Numbered from the stretch's first letter, positions 25,741 to 34,145 are shown. The stretch: DNA of 64,000 nt from an uncultured Paludibaculum sp. (GCF_963665245.1 NZ_OY762269.1:2052501-2116500); one strand, 5' to 3'. Translations and numbers: made by a program. The notes: generated from the letters alone by a model not told the origin.

Positions 25741-28740
25741 ATGACCCGCAGGCGTAGAAGCCTGAAAGCCGTACCGCTTTGCCTCGTTGTCCTTTCGATC
25801 ACCATCGCGGGCGCGGCGGGAACTGTGCAGGCAGAACCCCAAGCCGCGCCTCAACAGACGCAGGCTCCTAAACCGGCTGAGCCCAAGAAGGCAAGTCCTT
25901 TCGAGAACGTATCCCCAGCGCCGGAGGCACAACCCCCGAAGCCCGCTGAACCGAAAAAGCCCGCTCCTTTCGAGACGGTGCCGACACCCAAGGAAGAGCC
26001 GGCCAAACCGCCCGCCGGAACGCCTCCGCCAGCCGAAGCGGCCAAGGCTCCGCAGGCTCTGCCCGATGTAATCGAAGCCATCGAGTTTCGGGGCGCGCGG
26101 CGCGTGCCGCAGGATACCCTGAAGGCCCTGATTGTGACAAAGAAGGGCGACTACTATGATGCGGACGCTCTTCATCGTGACTTCATGCGTCTCTGGAACA
26201 CGGGCCGGTTCGATGACATCACCATCGAACGCGAAGCCGGCAAAGTTGGCTGGATCGTCCGTTTTCTCGTGACCGAACGCCGGGTTGTTCGCTCCATTAA
26301 GTACGAAGGCAATAAGTCCATCACTGTTTCGGAAATCCTCGACCGCTTCAAGGAACGGCACGTCGGCCTGTCTGTCGAACAGCAGTACGAGCAGGGGCGC
26401 GTCCAGAGGGCGACGAACGTGCTCAAGGAGTTCCTCTCTGAGCGCGGCCGCCAGTTTGCTTCCGTCACGCCCGAGATTCGGCAGATTCCGCCCTCTTCGG
26501 TCGAAGTCACATTCAAGATCCAGGAAGGCGCAAAGGTCAAGGTCGGCAAGATCGACATCCAGAACAACAAAGTGTTCGCTGATCGGGCCGTCATCCGTGC
26601 GATGAAGAACCTTCGGCCCATCGGTGTCCCCCATTCCGTTATTCTGGAGAGCCTCTTCGCCAAAACGTTCGACGCCACCAAGCTGGAGGAGGACAAGGAA
26701 CGAATCCGCCAGTTCTACGCATCCAACGGCTATTTCCTTGCCCGTGTTGTCGATCATAAGGTGACGATGCGCGATAAGGCCGGCGTCGCAATGCCTTTCA
26801 CCCGTGCCAAGGCCGGCAAGGTCGCCGACGTCACGATGAACATGGATGAAGGCGTGCTCTATCGGCTGAACAACATCAACTTTGTCGGTGTGAAGCTGTT
26901 CCGCACCCCCGAGACCCTCATGCGTCCGTTGTTCGGAATGGACAAAGGGGACATCTTCTCCACGGAGAAACTTCAGAAGGGCTTCAAGAACCTGACGAAG
27001 CTCTACGGTGAATTCGGCTATATCGATGCCGTTCCTGAGCCGGACTTCAACCCGCTCCCGGAAGGCAAAATTGATCTGACCCTCAACGTCGACGAAGGTA
27101 AGCAGTTCTTCGTCCGCCGCATCGATTTCCAGGGCAACACCACTACTCGCGACAAAGTCATCCGCCGCGAATTGCTCGTCGATGAAGGCGACATGTACAA
27201 CACCCGGTTGTGGGACCTCAGCATTCTGCGTCTCAACCAGCTCGGCTACTTTGAAGCCCTCAAGGAAGACGAGTCGACCAACGTGACTCGCGACACCAAG
27301 AACAACACAGTCGATCTCACGGTTAAGGTGAAAGAGCGCGGCAAGAATTCCATCAGCCTCAACGGCGGCGTCTCGGGCATCGCCGGCAGCTTCATCGGAT
27401 TCGGCTACTCCACCAATAACTTCCTCGGACTTGGCGAGACGCTCAGCCTCAGCGCCGAAATCGGCGATCGCATGAAGAACGTTACGTTCGGTTTCACCGA
27501 ACCGTACCTGTTCGACAAGCCGATGCAGGCCGGTTTCACGGTCTACACGCAACACTTCAACTACGATCAGGCTCGCGAAGTCTCGCTCTTCTCCGGGCGC
27601 AATCTGATCCCTCTCTACAACGCGCTCGGCACCGATAACCTGCTCAACTACACTTCGAATGGCTACGGCGCCACTGTCTTCGTCAGTTACCCCCTCAAGC
27701 GCTCATTTGCTCGTTTGAGCCTGACCTACGGCATCGACAGGTCGAACATCGTTCCGAACAACAACGGTTCCAAGAGCTACTTCGACTACTCGAACTTCCT
27801 GAACTTCGACGGGCCGAACTCACTGAATGGCATCGTCACCAGTCGCGTGATTCCGGCCTACACGTACAACACCGTGGACCACCCCATCACGCCAAGCCGT
27901 GGGCGCAGCCTGTACGCCTCCTTCTCGTTCGCCGGGGGCCCCATCGGCGGCAATGTCAATTCGATCGAACCCACCGTCTCGGCCACTTACTTCCGGAAGG
28001 GTTTGTCGCCGAAGCATGTCATCGGCATGCGCGTCATGGGGCGATTCATCTCCGGTTACGGCGACCGTGTGGCGCCCCCGTTCAACCGCGTCTTCATGGG
28101 CGGCGAACAGGATGTCCGCGGCTTCGAAATCTGGGGTATCGGTCCGTTTGCCTACATCCCCAGTTCCGCCGCCGTCACTGTGCGCAACAACGACGGCTCG
28201 GCCCGAACCCAAAAGGTCGTTGTGGACGGTGTCGTCACCACCCAGAACGTCACTCAGAACATTCCGATCTATCAATTGGTCTTCCCCGGTGGTGACACTC
28301 AGGGTGTGGCCAATTTGGAGTATCGCATCCCGATTGTCGGCCCCCTCGTCTTGGCGGCCTTCTTCGACGCCGGCGTCAATCGCATCAGCCGCGCCAGCCA
28401 GTTGAGACTGAACGCCAGCCGCGTGGATTCCCTGAATGGCGAATTCCCCCAGGCGGGCTTCGATAACAAGGCCTACATTGTGGACCAAAGCCAGAAGATG
28501 CGAACGTCCACCGGCTTGGAGTTGCAGATCATGATGCCGGTCGTCAACGCGCCGTTCCGTCTCTACTGGGCATACAACCCCACTGTGGTACGGCAGTACT
28601 TTACCCCCCCCGTCGCCGTGACCCCCTCCATGTTCCCGAACTATGCGACATACGCCTATGCTTCGCAGACTTTCGCGAATCCGGCGCCCTACTACGAAAA
28701 GCGAACCATGTTCCGGTTCACCATCAGCCGCACTTTCTGA
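25741..28740 (+). CDS. bamA: Outer membrane protein assembly factor BamA
   Basis: This 999-residue Omp85 protein inserts beta-barrel proteins in the outer membrane. After a signal peptide (LCLVVLSITIAGAAGTVQA) comes a Pro/Lys/Glu-rich linker to residue about 105. Within it the unit KPAEPKK-(A/P)-PFE-V occurs twice. Five POTRA domains follow at about 110-530 (IEAIEFRGARRVPQDTLK; RSIKYEGNKSITVSEILDRF; FVRRIDFQGNTTTRDKVIRR). The barrel runs from about 535 to the end, with the loop motif FMGGEQDVRGFEIWGIG (VRGF/Y) and the C-terminal Phe of the beta-signal (FTISRTF). The size exceeds the usual 750-850 because of the linker and long loops. Confidence 0.95.
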   Translation: MTRRRRSLKAVPLCLVVLSITIAGAAGTVQAEPQAAPQQTQAPKPAEPKKASPFENVSPAPEAQPPKPAEPKKPAPFETVPTPKEEPAKPPAGTPPPAEAAKAPQALPDVIEAIEFRGARRVPQDTLKALIVTKKGDYYDADALHRDFMRLWNTGRFDDITIEREAGKVGWIVRFLVTERRVVRSIKYEGNKSITVSEILDRFKERHVGLSVEQQYEQGRVQRATNVLKEFLSERGRQFASVTPEIRQIPPSSVEVTFKIQEGAKVKVGKIDIQNNKVFADRAVIRAMKNLRPIGVPHSVILESLFAKTFDATKLEEDKERIRQFYASNGYFLARVVDHKVTMRDKAGVAMPFTRAKAGKVADVTMNMDEGVLYRLNNINFVGVKLFRTPETLMRPLFGMDKGDIFSTEKLQKGFKNLTKLYGEFGYIDAVPEPDFNPLPEGKIDLTLNVDEGKQFFVRRIDFQGNTTTRDKVIRRELLVDEGDMYNTRLWDLSILRLNQLGYFEALKEDESTNVTRDTKNNTVDLTVKVKERGKNSISLNGGVSGIAGSFIGFGYSTNNFLGLGETLSLSAEIGDRMKNVTFGFTEPYLFDKPMQAGFTVYTQHFNYDQAREVSLFSGRNLIPLYNALGTDNLLNYTSNGYGATVFVSYPLKRSFARLSLTYGIDRSNIVPNNNGSKSYFDYSNFLNFDGPNSLNGIVTSRVIPAYTYNTVDHPITPSRGRSLYASFSFAGGPIGGNVNSIEPTVSATYFRKGLSPKHVIGMRVMGRFISGYGDRVAPPFNRVFMGGEQDVRGFEIWGIGPFAYIPSSAAVTVRNNDGSARTQKVVVDGVVTTQNVTQNIPIYQLVFPGGDTQGVANLEYRIPIVGPLVLAAFFDAGVNRISRASQLRLNASRVDSLNGEFPQAGFDNKAYIVDQSQKMRTSTGLELQIMMPVVNAPFRLYWAYNPTVVRQYFTPPVAVTPSMFPNYATYAYASQTFANPAPYYEKRTMFRFTISRTF

Positions 28741-28800
28741 GTCCCCGCCGGGCGTGACAGCGGCATGTTAGGATCATATTGTTTGAGGAGTTTGACACAA

Positions 28801-29427
28801 GTGAGATTCGACGCGAAGCAGATGGGCCTCTCCGTTCTGGCCCTCATCCTGACAGCCCCGGCCCTGCCGGCGCAAGCGCCCGCCACCAAGCTGGCCATCA
28901 TCAACATCCAGAGTGCCATCTTGGCGACCAAGGACGGCGAGAAGGCCCGCACCGCCCTTACCGCGAAGTTTGAGCCGCGCGCCAAGGATATCGAGGGCCG
29001 TGGCGGCGAGCTTCAGAAGAAGCGCGAAACGCTCAACAAAGGCGCGAACATGATGTCCGCCGAAGCTCGCGAGAAGCTCACCCGCGAAATCGACGACTTC
29101 CAGAAGAAGCTCCAGTGGGACAGCGAAGACATGCAGCAGGAAGTCCAGCAGGAGCAGGGCAAACTCGTCAACGATATCGGTCAGCGCATGATCCAGGTGC
29201 TGGACGAGTATTCTAAGGCTCAGGGCTTCACCGTCGTGTTGGATGTCAGCACCCAGCAGAGTCCTGTGCTGTGGGCTGCCAACGGCATCGATATCACTCA
29301 GCAGATCATCGATCTCTACGACAAGAAATACGCCTCCGGCGCCCCTGGTGCCGCTCCGGCCGCTCCCGCCGCCAAGCCAGCGGCTCCGCCTGCCGCCGCG
29401 CCCAAGAAGCCGGCCGGCGCCAAGTAA
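28801..29427 (+). CDS. OmpH/Skp family periplasmic chaperone
   Basis: This 208-residue protein has a signal peptide (MGLSVLALILTAPALPAQA), a short beta strand LAIINIQSAILAT and then long charged helices (EKARTALTAKFEPRAKDI through EDMQQEVQQEQGKLVNDIGQ). It returns to strand VVLDVSTQQSPVLWAANGID, the Skp jellyfish topology. A low-complexity Ala/Pro/Lys tail (about 30 residues) ends the protein. The GTG start at 28801 follows GAGGAG with 10 nt spacing. It is placed right after bamA as in many Gram-negative genomes and carries barrel proteins to BamA. Confidence 0.9.
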   Translation: MRFDAKQMGLSVLALILTAPALPAQAPATKLAIINIQSAILATKDGEKARTALTAKFEPRAKDIEGRGGELQKKRETLNKGANMMSAEAREKLTREIDDFQKKLQWDSEDMQQEVQQEQGKLVNDIGQRMIQVLDEYSKAQGFTVVLDVSTQQSPVLWAANGIDITQQIIDLYDKKYASGAPGAAPAAPAAKPAAPPAAAPKKPAGAK

Positions 29428-29451
29428 CGCCGTCTGATTCCAGAGCACCGA

Positions 29452-29490
29452 AAAAGGAGCCCGGTCACCACCGGGCTCCTTTTGTTTTTC
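29452..29490 (+). terminator. Strong intrinsic terminator after the bamA-ompH unit
   Basis: A perfect 9-bp GC-rich stem GGAGCCCGG/CCGGGCTCC (29456-29464 and 29471-29479) has a 6-nt loop, extended by A/T pairs and followed by TTTTGTTTTT. On the minus strand the A-run also gives a T-tract, so it may serve the convergent epimerase gene as well. Confidence 0.9.
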
Positions 29491-29516
29491 CGGAGTCCTT
29501 CCGCCCGTCGCGACGC

Positions 29517-30569
29517 TCAGTATCCGCTCGGCACGACGCGGAAGCTCTCACTCCAGAGGCCCCCGGGCGCCACCGTCTGCAGCCCCTTATACCAACCGTC
29601 ATGGGCCGCATTGAATGCGTTGGTCGGGCCTGTCATCGGCTCAAAGCAGATGAAGCCACGGCCGCGCGGAGCATAGACGACCGCAACTCCGAATTTCGGT
29701 CCATACTCGACCGTCACCCGCTGCTTCTTTCCCTGCACCCAGAATCGGGACTTCCCATCCGCATCACGGACTAACCCATCGAACACATCGTCCAACACGA
29801 CACCCTGCAGCGCCAGCGGATCACCGTACGGATTCGTGGTTCGTTCGCCTGTCGGAATCAGTCTGCTGGACAAAGTCAGCCTATCTTTGGCTGGGAGATG
29901 GACGGTCCACTCGTCTCGCGGAGAGTCGGTCAGCTGGAAGTACGGGTGATAGCCCAGTGAGATCGGCAGCGGCTCCACACTCAGATTCTCGACCGAGGTT
30001 TGAACCTCAAGCGCGCCATCCGCGAGCCTGTACGTCATTTCAATGTTGTGGGCGAACGGGAACTGCGCCATCAACTCCGGATGCCGCCAGAATTCCAGGC
30101 GGGCGGTGACGCTCGCTCCTCGCCCGTCCGCATTCGAACTCTTCACTTTCCACAGCTTCGAGTAAACCAGTAGGCCATGAATCGGAGTGTTGTTGGGTCC
30201 TGGACTTACATTGCCCACCTCAAGATCCAACGCGTACTTACGTCCGGCGGCATAGTAGGTGGTGCCGTCAATCCGATTGGCCCAGGGCCAAAGCAGCGGG
30301 TTCCCAAGATGCGCTGGCTTCGCGGCAAACTCGCCGACGCTCGAGTAGGGTGACCAGAAGATCTTCTGGCCCTTCACCGTCATCTCGTAGGAGTTGTTGC
30401 CCAACTCCGGTGCTATGCGAACCTCTGTCGCGCGCGCCTGGTCGCGCATAATGTAGACTTCGACGGAATCGACAGTCGTCTTCTCAATGGAGTAGTTAGC
30501 GGCTTGTGTCATGGAGGTGGCCCCGGACAGGCAGAGTCCGGCTGTGAATGAAAGGAGCGCGTTGCGCAT
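29517..30569 (-). CDS. Secreted aldose 1-epimerase-family protein
   Basis: This 350-residue protein has a signal peptide (FTAGLCLSGATSMTQAA). A galactose mutarotase-like beta-sandwich follows: NPLLWPWANRIDG (aldose-binding region near residue 93), HGLLVYSKLW with the first conserved His near residue 135, the catalytic-type His in GYHPYFQLT near residue 215, and the conserved Glu in CFEPMTGPTNAF near residue 315. It probably interconverts anomers of sugars outside the cytoplasm; the exact sugar is unknown. It converges with ompH at the shared terminator. Confidence 0.85.
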   Translation of the reverse strand: MRNALLSFTAGLCLSGATSMTQAANYSIEKTTVDSVEVYIMRDQARATEVRIAPELGNNSYEMTVKGQKIFWSPYSSVGEFAAKPAHLGNPLLWPWANRIDGTTYYAAGRKYALDLEVGNVSPGPNNTPIHGLLVYSKLWKVKSSNADGRGASVTARLEFWRHPELMAQFPFAHNIEMTYRLADGALEVQTSVENLSVEPLPISLGYHPYFQLTDSPRDEWTVHLPAKDRLTLSSRLIPTGERTTNPYGDPLALQGVVLDDVFDGLVRDADGKSRFWVQGKKQRVTVEYGPKFGVAVVYAPRGRGFICFEPMTGPTNAFNAAHDGWYKGLQTVAPGGLWSESFRVVPSGY

Positions 30570-30579
30570 GCTCCTGAGT

Positions 30580-31014
30580 TTAGTTCGTTGGATCGGTATC
30601 TTCCAACGCCGGATCTCTCAGATCCAGTTTCATGGGGCGCTGGCAGCATTGGCACGGCCCGGGGGTCCACGCCCTGATTGAGCAGATCTCGCACCAGTAC
30701 GTCACCATGAGCCGCTTGCCGTCCCGCCACGCGAACAGAGCCTTCTTGTAGATGGGATCAATCTGGAACTCCGCCGGCCCCGTGAAATGCCCCATTGCCT
30801 CGAAGTCGGCGTCCTTCAACCGCGTGTCCCGCAGTACACCCAGCGTTGCGGAATCACCGGCCAGATCGATGGTTTTCCCATCCTTGGTAGTAAGGCCCGG
30901 CTTGACACCGTCGCCTTGACGAAGGCGCCCACGGACGGACACGCGCTGCTCGTCCGCCATGAGCCGGAACGGAAGGACAGCCGCCGAAAACAGCAGTATG
31001 CGCCGCGTCATCAT
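30580..31014 (-). CDS. Small exported Cys-rich protein coupled to the metal ATPase homologue
   Basis: No named family is recognised. This 144-residue protein has a signal-like N-terminus (MMTRRILLFSAAVLPFRLMA). Its middle domain of about 75 residues resembles a small OB-like barrel (VSVRGRLRQG, IDLAGDSATLGVL, FEAMGHFTGPAEF). The C-terminal knuckle is WCEICSIRAWTPGPCQCCQ with five Cys arranged CxxC and CxCC, suited to bind Zn or Cu. Its start overlaps the ATPase stop by 4 nt, so it is co-expressed. A role in metal delivery or capture in the periplasm is inference. Confidence 0.7.
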   Translation of the reverse strand: MMTRRILLFSAAVLPFRLMADEQRVSVRGRLRQGDGVKPGLTTKDGKTIDLAGDSATLGVLRDTRLKDADFEAMGHFTGPAEFQIDPIYKKALFAWRDGKRLMVTYWCEICSIRAWTPGPCQCCQRPMKLDLRDPALEDTDPTN

Positions 31015-33023
31015 ACTGTTGGATGCTGTTTGGTCCGCAGGAGTCGCAGCCCGTTCAGCGTAACCGCAAAAGTCGCTCCCATGTCAGCCGCAACGGCCAT
31101 CCACAGTGTTGCCATCCCGGCAATCGCCGCGGCCAGAAACAGGACTTTCGCTGCCAAGGCGAACAGGATATTGGCTCTGATCACGCGCAATGTGCGACGG
31201 CCATGGTCCACCAGGAACACAAGGCGCCCCAGATCGTTCGTCATTAGGACCGCATCGGCCGTTTCCCGCGCCATATCGGTGCCCTGAGTACCCAAGGTGA
31301 TGCCGAGGCTCGATTCCGCCAGGGCTTCGGCGTCGGTCAGACCGTCTCCCACCATGGCCACCTGTCCGTAAAGCCGACTCAACTCACGAATACGCGCCGC
31401 CTTTTCAGCCGGAAAGAGATCTGCCTCAACGTCGGTGACGCCGGCCGCCTCGGCCGCCTGGCAGCCGGCCTGGCCCGGATCGCCAGTCAGCATAACGATC
31501 CTCTCCACGCCCCGCTTTCGAAGGGCGGACAGCACGTCCGACGCCCCTGGCCTGGGCGCGTCGCACTGGCCCTCCAGGATCAACGAGGTCGATTCCTCGC
31601 GTAGGGCGGCGGTCCAACCCCTACTGGCGATCCGCTCCACCCGCCTCACTACTTCACCCTTCGCACCCGACGCCAATAGAGTTCTGGGTGTCAGCGGCAG
31701 ATCCAGCCCTTGATCCTCTTTCCACGCCTGCCAACGCCGGATCTCCTCCACCTCTGCTCCGTCCAGCTTGGTCTGTTCCGCCGTCTCCGGCGTGCCGAGG
31801 GTCAGTACCCCCGCCCGGCCCAGCACCAGCACTCGCATTCGCGCCGCCTCTTCCAGGAATGTCCCGCCTTTGAGCAGCACTCCATGCCGCGCCGCGCTCG
31901 TCAGCGCCGCCACAATCGAGACCGGTGTCGAAATGACCAGTGCGCACGGACAGGAAATCAACAACACCACCATTCCCTGATAGAACCACTCGCCCCACCC
32001 GCCTCCCCGAAACAGCGGTGGCAACGTACATACAGTGAAAGCAAGCAGCAGGATGGTGGGCGTGTAGTACTTGGTGAAGCGCTCCAAAATCTGCTCACTC
32101 GGCGCGCGCCGAGCCTGTGATTCCTCCACCATCCGGATCATCCGCGCCAGTGTGCTGTCCGACGCCTCTCTCGACGTCTCCACATCCAGCGTCCCACTCT
32201 CGTTGATCGTGCCCGCGAACACTTCCTCGCCGCTGCGCTTCTCCACGGCTACCGACTCGCCGGTGATCAGCGCCTGGTTGACGAACGATATGCCTTCCAC
32301 AATGTGTCCGTCAGCCGGAATCCGTTCGCCCGCTCGAACCCGCACCCGCGCGCCCACTGGAATCTTCCCGACGGCCACGCGGTGCTCGTGATTCCCATGA
32401 ATCACGGCGGCCTCCGCTGGCGCCACCGCCAGCAGTTTCGCAATAGCGTCGCGGGCTCGGGCCATACTCCAACTCTCCATCCGGCCGGCCAGGGCAAACA
32501 GAAAGGAGAGCGTCGCTGCTTCAGTCCATTCGCCCAGCGCACTCGCCCCGGCCACCGAAACCAGGACCAGCAGATTCATATCCGCCCGGAGTCCGCGCAA
32601 TGCCCCCCACGCCTTTGGCAGCGCTGGGAGCATGCCAATGAGAATCGACACCCAGAAACAGAGGAGGACTGGAGTTGCGAGTTGGTGGCCTGAGTGCTCG
32701 TGAACTAGCACGGTGTGCAGCAGGTCGCCTGTCTGCCAGGCCTCAATGGCCATCCCGCCGGCCAGCGCCAGTCCGCTGCCCCAAGTGAACAACGCCACCC
32801 GGTCGATTCCTCCCCCTTCGGGACCTGGGCTGCTGTTGCGGGCCCACCGCTCACACCTCATCCCAATCGAGCTGACTGCTGCCTCAATCTCAGCGGGGGA
32901 CACCCGCTCATCCGCGTACTCGACGTCCATTCGTGACTGCACCACGTCGAACCGCAGATCCCGTACCCCATTCACGCGGCTCAGCCGCGACCGCAGCAGC
33001 GACACCTCCTGCGCGCAGTCCAT
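31011..33023 (-). CDS. P1B-type heavy-metal ATPase homologue lacking the phosphorylation aspartate
   Basis: This 670-residue membrane protein is built like a Zn/Cd/Pb exporter: an HMA-like domain (GMDCAQEVSLL), about eight helices, an A-domain with TGES at 254-257, and CPC at 358-360 in the ion helix. Conserved late-membrane residues are Lys about 626 (FALAAKVLFL) and Asp about 647 (AVAADMGATF). The catalytic motif DKTGTLT is replaced by GRAGVLT at residues 402-408, so the Asp that is phosphorylated is Gly. The nucleotide domain is short with no HP motif, TGDN reads TGDP and GDGxND reads GDGLTD. The frame is otherwise intact. It may be a pseudoenzyme or a gene in decay. The first HMA strand lies upstream of the ATG, see the ATT-start finding. 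Confidence 0.85.
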   Translation of the reverse strand: MDCAQEVSLLRSRLSRVNGVRDLRFDVVQSRMDVEYADERVSPAEIEAAVSSIGMRCERWARNSSPGPEGGGIDRVALFTWGSGLALAGGMAIEAWQTGDLLHTVLVHEHSGHQLATPVLLCFWVSILIGMLPALPKAWGALRGLRADMNLLVLVSVAGASALGEWTEAATLSFLFALAGRMESWSMARARDAIAKLLAVAPAEAAVIHGNHEHRVAVGKIPVGARVRVRAGERIPADGHIVEGISFVNQALITGESVAVEKRSGEEVFAGTINESGTLDVETSREASDSTLARMIRMVEESQARRAPSEQILERFTKYYTPTILLLAFTVCTLPPLFRGGGWGEWFYQGMVVLLISCPCALVISTPVSIVAALTSAARHGVLLKGGTFLEEAARMRVLVLGRAGVLTLGTPETAEQTKLDGAEVEEIRRWQAWKEDQGLDLPLTPRTLLASGAKGEVVRRVERIASRGWTAALREESTSLILEGQCDAPRPGASDVLSALRKRGVERIVMLTGDPGQAGCQAAEAAGVTDVEADLFPAEKAARIRELSRLYGQVAMVGDGLTDAEALAESSLGITLGTQGTDMARETADAVLMTNDLGRLVFLVDHGRRTLRVIRANILFALAAKVLFLAAAIAGMATLWMAVAADMGATFAVTLNGLRLLRTKQHPTV

Positions 33024-33053
33024 CCCGTGAACCCGATATTGAACCGTTTTGTT

Positions 33054-33073
33054 AATGAGAATATATCCTCAAT
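33054..33073. promoter_or_regulatory. Palindromic candidate operator between divergent metal genes
   Basis: This 20-bp imperfect palindrome (8 of 10 positions pair) is centred at 33063/33064, with half sites AATGAGAATA and ATTGAGGATA. It lies in the 105-bp divergent region and is AT-rich, like operators of ArsR/SmtB-type or Crp/Fnr-type regulators. A Crp/Fnr gene is nearby. It overlaps the proposed ribosome site of the ATPase homologue. Confidence 0.45.
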
Positions 33074-33128
33074 AACATTGTAGCCGAACTGATACCCGGT
33101 TGGATGACAATGGAGAGGAAGAGCTCCC

Positions 33129-33476
33129 ATGGCAGCCCACAAGATCCACGGCAACCATTCCCATGTTCACGGTGAGGACTGTGGACATCTGGCCATTCGG
33201 CACGAAGGACATCTGGACTACTTGCACGACGGATGCCTACACACCGCGCACGGTGATCACTTCGATGAGTGTCGCATTCAGGTGTCCGATGCCAACCCGG
33301 CAGACTGTACGCCGGCCCATACTTGCGCCGGGCACGATTCAGCCCACCAGCATGGGAAAGGCTGCGGTCACCAGGCGGTGCCGCACGGCGATCATGTCGA
33401 CTACCTGGTTGACGGGCACTTGCATCATCCGCATGGCTCGCACTGCGACGATCACGGCGCGATCGAGGTGGCGTGA
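33129..33476 (+). CDS. Histidine/cysteine-rich metal-binding protein with tandem repeat
   Basis: This 115-residue soluble protein contains about 25 His and 7 Cys and no signal peptide. Two copies of a unit of about 30 residues occur: CGHLAIRHEGHLDYL from residue 18 and CGHQAVPHGDHVDYL from residue 79, each followed by DG(C/H)LH and a HG-H cluster. It is surely able to bind several Zn, Ni, Co or Cd ions. It is divergent from the ATPase homologue across the palindrome and next to a Crp/Fnr gene. Likely a metal buffer or donor; function is inference. The alternative reading of this DNA in another frame lacks any such order. Confidence 0.8.
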   Translation: MAAHKIHGNHSHVHGEDCGHLAIRHEGHLDYLHDGCLHTAHGDHFDECRIQVSDANPADCTPAHTCAGHDSAHQHGKGCGHQAVPHGDHVDYLVDGHLHHPHGSHCDDHGAIEVA

Positions 33477-33482
33477 ATCCGC

Positions 33483-34145
33483 CTATGCGCCGTTGTGGTT
33501 GTCCAGTAGCTTCCGCAGCGGTTCGAGGTTCGCAATGCTGACACGGTTCTTTCCTAGTCGTACTAGACCGAGCTTCTCAAGCCGGTTCAGTTGTGTGGAG
33601 ACAGTCTCTCGCGTCGAGCCCGCCAACCCGGCGATCTGGATTTGAGAGATCCCGATAAGCGCCTCCTTATCGCCGCCCGTTGCCGGAAAGACGGTGGCCA
33701 ACTCAAGCAATGCAGCCACCAGTCGCTGTTCCACGCCCATCAGGGCATGTTGGTTCATTCTATGGAGCAGCGACCGCCGCTGCAGAGCGAAGCGCTCCGC
33801 CAGCCAATGCGCCACGTTAGGCGATTCGGCCTTTGCCTTCAGCAGGCTGGATCGTTTGATGCGCCACACCAGCGATGGATCCATCAGCGCCGCGCTGGTT
33901 TCGCGTTTCCGCTTGCCGAAGATCGCTTCTTCGCCCAGAACGTCGCCTGGATGCACCAGTGTCAGGACGTATTCCAGACTTCCGCGTCTCGGCTGGAACA
34001 GCCGCGCCGCGCCGCTCTCGACAAAATAGATGCTATCCGCGGCCTCTCCAGCCCGGTACAGCGTGGAGGGATGTTTCCAGGACGCCAACCGCTCTCCATC
34101 CATCGCCTGTACGAACTGCAGACCTGCGTTTACACTGGGTTTCAT
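33483..34145 (-). CDS. Crp/Fnr-family transcriptional regulator
   Basis: This 220-residue protein has an N-terminal cyclic-nucleotide-binding-like beta barrel (STLYRAGEAADSIYFVESGA, then VHPGDVLGEEAIFG), a dimer helix, and a C-terminal winged helix with recognition helix AGSTRETVSTQLNRLEKLGL near residue 180. There are no clustered Cys residues at the N-terminus, so it is not an Fe-S Fnr. It is 6 nt from, and convergent with, the His-rich gene. Probable control of the metal genes is inference from proximity. Confidence 0.85.
   Translation of the reverse strand: MKPSVNAGLQFVQAMDGERLASWKHPSTLYRAGEAADSIYFVESGAARLFQPRRGSLEYVLTLVHPGDVLGEEAIFGKRKRETSAALMDPSLVWRIKRSSLLKAKAESPNVAHWLAERFALQRRSLLHRMNQHALMGVEQRLVAALLELATVFPATGGDKEALIGISQIQIAGLAGSTRETVSTQLNRLEKLGLVRLGKNRVSIANLEPLRKLLDNHNGA

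Noticed and set aside
25630..27555. 641-codon open frame antisense to bamA
   Set aside because: It is the mirror of a well supported gene in GC-rich DNA; no family signal and no ribosome site.
33100..33645. Alternative 181-codon frame over the His-rich gene
   Set aside because: Thr/Arg-rich translation without repeats; the 33129 frame has ordered His/Cys repeats.
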